NCBI GenBank assembly: GCA_023362775.1
Contig: JALMGJ010000003.1
Span: 181,137,725 to 181,201,724, forward strand
Length of the DNA stretch: 64,000 nucleotides
Source: Charina bottae
Lineage: Eukaryota > Chordata > Lepidosauria > Squamata > Charinaidae
Direction of reading: 5' to 3'
Notes under the pieces: generated by a model
Told to the model about the DNA's origin: nothing
The model's input: the letters and a program-made list of their open reading frames with translations, nothing else
The model's database searches: none
Translations under genes and position numbers: made by a program
Shown: one piece after another, positions 62,040-64,000 of the stretch
Position numbering within the stretch: position 1 is the first letter of the stretch
Layout: the number at the start of each line of letters is the position of its first letter

Positions 62040-63130
62040 ACGTGGACAGCACAATCCAGCAACAGGTCATTGGGGGCGGAGGCGCGACTCCTCTGGGTCA
62101 CAACAGGGAGAGCCCGTCGCGGAGTCGCGGAGAAGCGAACCCCTTTTCCCGTCCTGCGCAAACTATCCTGGGCAGCCGCCACCCCGCTGAGCCCAAGGTG
62201 CGCTCCGTGGCGCCGAAGAAGGGGCCGGGTGGCCATCGAGGTTCGCGCTGGATGGGTAGGTCTCTCCCCAGCGGCGCTCTCCCGCCCCAGAGTGTCAAGC
62301 GGCCGAATTTCGCGATGCGCTCCCGGACCTTCTGCGAAGAGACAGCGCGTGGGCGAGTCCCTCCGGCGCCTTGAGGTGTATGCGTGTTTGCGCTGTGTGT
62401 GTGTTTAAGGCCGAGAAGGAGGAGACGAGTTGGCTAAGCTTTTCCCGCCTCCCTTCGCAGCCGAAGCTGCTCGGTAGGCAGCCGCCGCGGCCTGTCCCTT
62501 TAAGGTACTTCGACGCTCCCGCCGTCCGGCCCTGTGCAAAGGCAGCCAAGCGAGGCGGCTGCCGAAGGAAAAGGCGAGGGCTTGAGTCCCACCGCCGCAA
62601 GCTGAAGCCGGGTGGCGGGGCGGTCTGCCGGGCGAAGACAGAGGCAGTCGTCGGGGAAGAAGCGAGGAGTGAATACGGGCCTCTGAAGGAGGGAAACGGG
62701 GAGGAGGTGAGCGAGCCGACCCGGTGAAGGGTGAGACCCCAGTGGAAGCGTGCGGGAGCAAGCGGGGGGGGGTGTCCCTTGAGCCTTTAGAAAGGCAGGA
62801 GGTGGACGCACAGATTGATCTCCGCGCCTTGGGGCCTGGGGATAGTGGGATCTTCTGTTTTAGAAAGCGGCGTCGGTTGCGCCTCTTGCCCTGAAGCGAA
62901 CTTTTCTTTGAAGCCCGGATGGCCGACTGCTGCTCCATCTCTCCAGTTGTCCTTTGTATTCCCTGCCGCCGCCGCCTTTTGCTGGTCCACGTTAAGGGAC
63001 TGGTGTTAGTTTACTTTGTGAGACTCGCTCTGCTGCCATTCAGCCCCCCCCTCCCCGTTAAATTTCTCATCCTTCCCCAGCCACTAGACCCGATTTAGCG
63101 AGGCGAAGCAGACGCGCGGGTGGGGGGAGC
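62040..63130 (+). promoter_or_regulatory. CpG island, probable promoter and non-coding first exon of the next gene
   Basis: A sudden change from AT-rich to GC- and CpG-rich unique sequence, with GC boxes (GGGGCGG, CCGCCC) and no TATA box or repeats. A strong splice donor GAGGAG/GTGAGC occurs at 62706/62707, suggesting an exon ending at 62706. Frames in this block are GC-rich artefacts on both strands, with no signal peptide or conserved domain. In other vertebrates ANKRD12 is followed in the same orientation by TWSG1, whose first exon is probably non-coding. Strand and gene name are inferred from that synteny. Confidence 0.5.
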
Positions 63131-64000
63131 TGTTTTTTTGGCTTCGGATTGTATCTTGGCCGACGCATTGGAGGTTTCATTGAAAGTCCTTTTTAAAAAG
63201 TGTGTGCGAGAGTTGGTGGCTTAAACATTCGAGAAAATTTGCTTTTGTCAACCACGGGGGCTTGGTTAATGATTTACAAAAGGGTTTAACGTGGAATTTA
63301 TAACATAAATTTAAGATCCCTTAATACATTTTGTTTGATTGTGAGCTGGTAATCTTCAGGTAGAAAAGAATAATATGGTATGGATGAACAGGTATGAAAA
63401 ACTTCCAGACAGCTTTGTTTGCTCTAAAAATGTGGGGGGGGGGGATTTTTTGATTATCCGGGATAACAACTTCGAAATGTAGAATCAAATAAATTTTCAG
63501 TTGTCCTTTTTGGTAATAATACATGTTGAGTCTTGAAAGATCTCAGCCTTTCAAGTGATAGACCAGTTTATCTGCAGGGAAGTCATAAGTGAAGGACTGA
63601 TGTAATGAAATTGTAAAAACAGGATTCAACCTGACAGGTGTCTGTTGGCTAAAATTTTCAAAGGATTATCTCATGTTTTCAGATTATTTCTCTAAAATAA
63701 TTTTCCTGCAAAGAGTCTAAAATTGCTATTCAGGTCATTGTCTCTTAATTCATAACTCTTATGATCATGTTGAGTTTATAAACAACAGAATAATGTAAAA
63801 AAAGAATAGTTAGGGGTGTTTGTCATTTCAGGTCTTTTCAACTTGCTCTGCTAAAGTTCAGGCAGATCTAGTGAAGAGGTGATAGACTTTGTTCAATGAA
63901 AAGGAGCCCCCTCCCCATCTTGTGTTTGCTTCTTTATGTTTTGCTGTTTCTCAGCTGTCTTGGGGGAGAGAGTGATAGGGAGATAGTAAGTAGAAAGATG
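63131..64000. other. Sequence after the CpG island, nothing recognised
   Basis: Returns to AT-rich composition, consistent with a first intron. A poly-G run sits at about 63435-63444. No exon, SINE or transposon end recognised up to the window edge. Confidence 0.4.

Noticed and set aside
62070..62938. Overlapping frames of 100-177 codons in the GC-rich block
   Set aside because: Open on both strands because of CpG-rich composition; no conserved motif or signal peptide. Treated as promoter and 5' untranslated exon.

Overview
The window is vertebrate genomic DNA, most likely from a squamate reptile (lizard, gecko or snake). It holds one large spliced protein gene and a dense mixture of LINE-2, L1, RTE/BovB-tail, tRNA-type SINE, hAT, Tc1/mariner-type and Ty3/Gypsy repeats. 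The squamate call is an inference from this repeat mix, and the species cannot be fixed from the sequence alone.

The host gene is ANKRD12 (ankyrin repeat domain 12, also called ANCO-2), on the + strand. I placed eleven coding exons at 10916-11063, 17420-17488, 20881-21027, 22339-22539, 26508-26650, 27951-28098, 29132-33702 (the giant central exon), 37597-37695, 38058-38201, 46631-46726 and 50312-50497. All ten introns are GT-AG. The joined frame is open and encodes 1,983 residues plus a stop. The first coding exon (about 29 residues in relatives) was not found and probably lies to the left of the window. The 3' UTR follows, with polyadenylation signals at 50650, 50696, 51617 and 51702.

The introns are repeat depots. 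At 1-10915: two facing LINE-2 pieces, an inverted LINE-2 copy and a decayed L1 3' end. Introns 11064-29131: SINEs, short transposons and long inverted repeats. Intron 33703-37596: the best LINE-2 copy. Intron 38202-46630: LINE-2 copies in both orientations, one nested in another. Intron 46727-50311: a 1.9-kb palindromic transposon.

Downstream of the gene are a LINE fragment (51721-52800), a small hAT relic and a complete but broken Ty3/Gypsy element on the - strand. The Gypsy element spans 54985-61714 and has two LTRs and a perfect 5-bp target duplication. Two hAT miniature elements with perfect 8-bp duplications and one LINE-2 tail later inserted into it. A GC/CpG-rich stretch at about 62040-63130 looks like a promoter with a non-coding first exon. 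By the gene order known in other vertebrates the next gene would be TWSG1, which is an inference.

The least ordinary signal is a family of short Tc1/mariner-type elements with ends CAGGTAGTCCTC...GAGGACTACCTG and TA flanks. Copies in this one window share ends but carry different interiors: a plain short interior, a GC-rich minisatellite, a palindrome with arms of about 470 bp, or nested inverted duplications. Several sit in ANKRD12 introns, so the pre-mRNA would contain very long hairpins.
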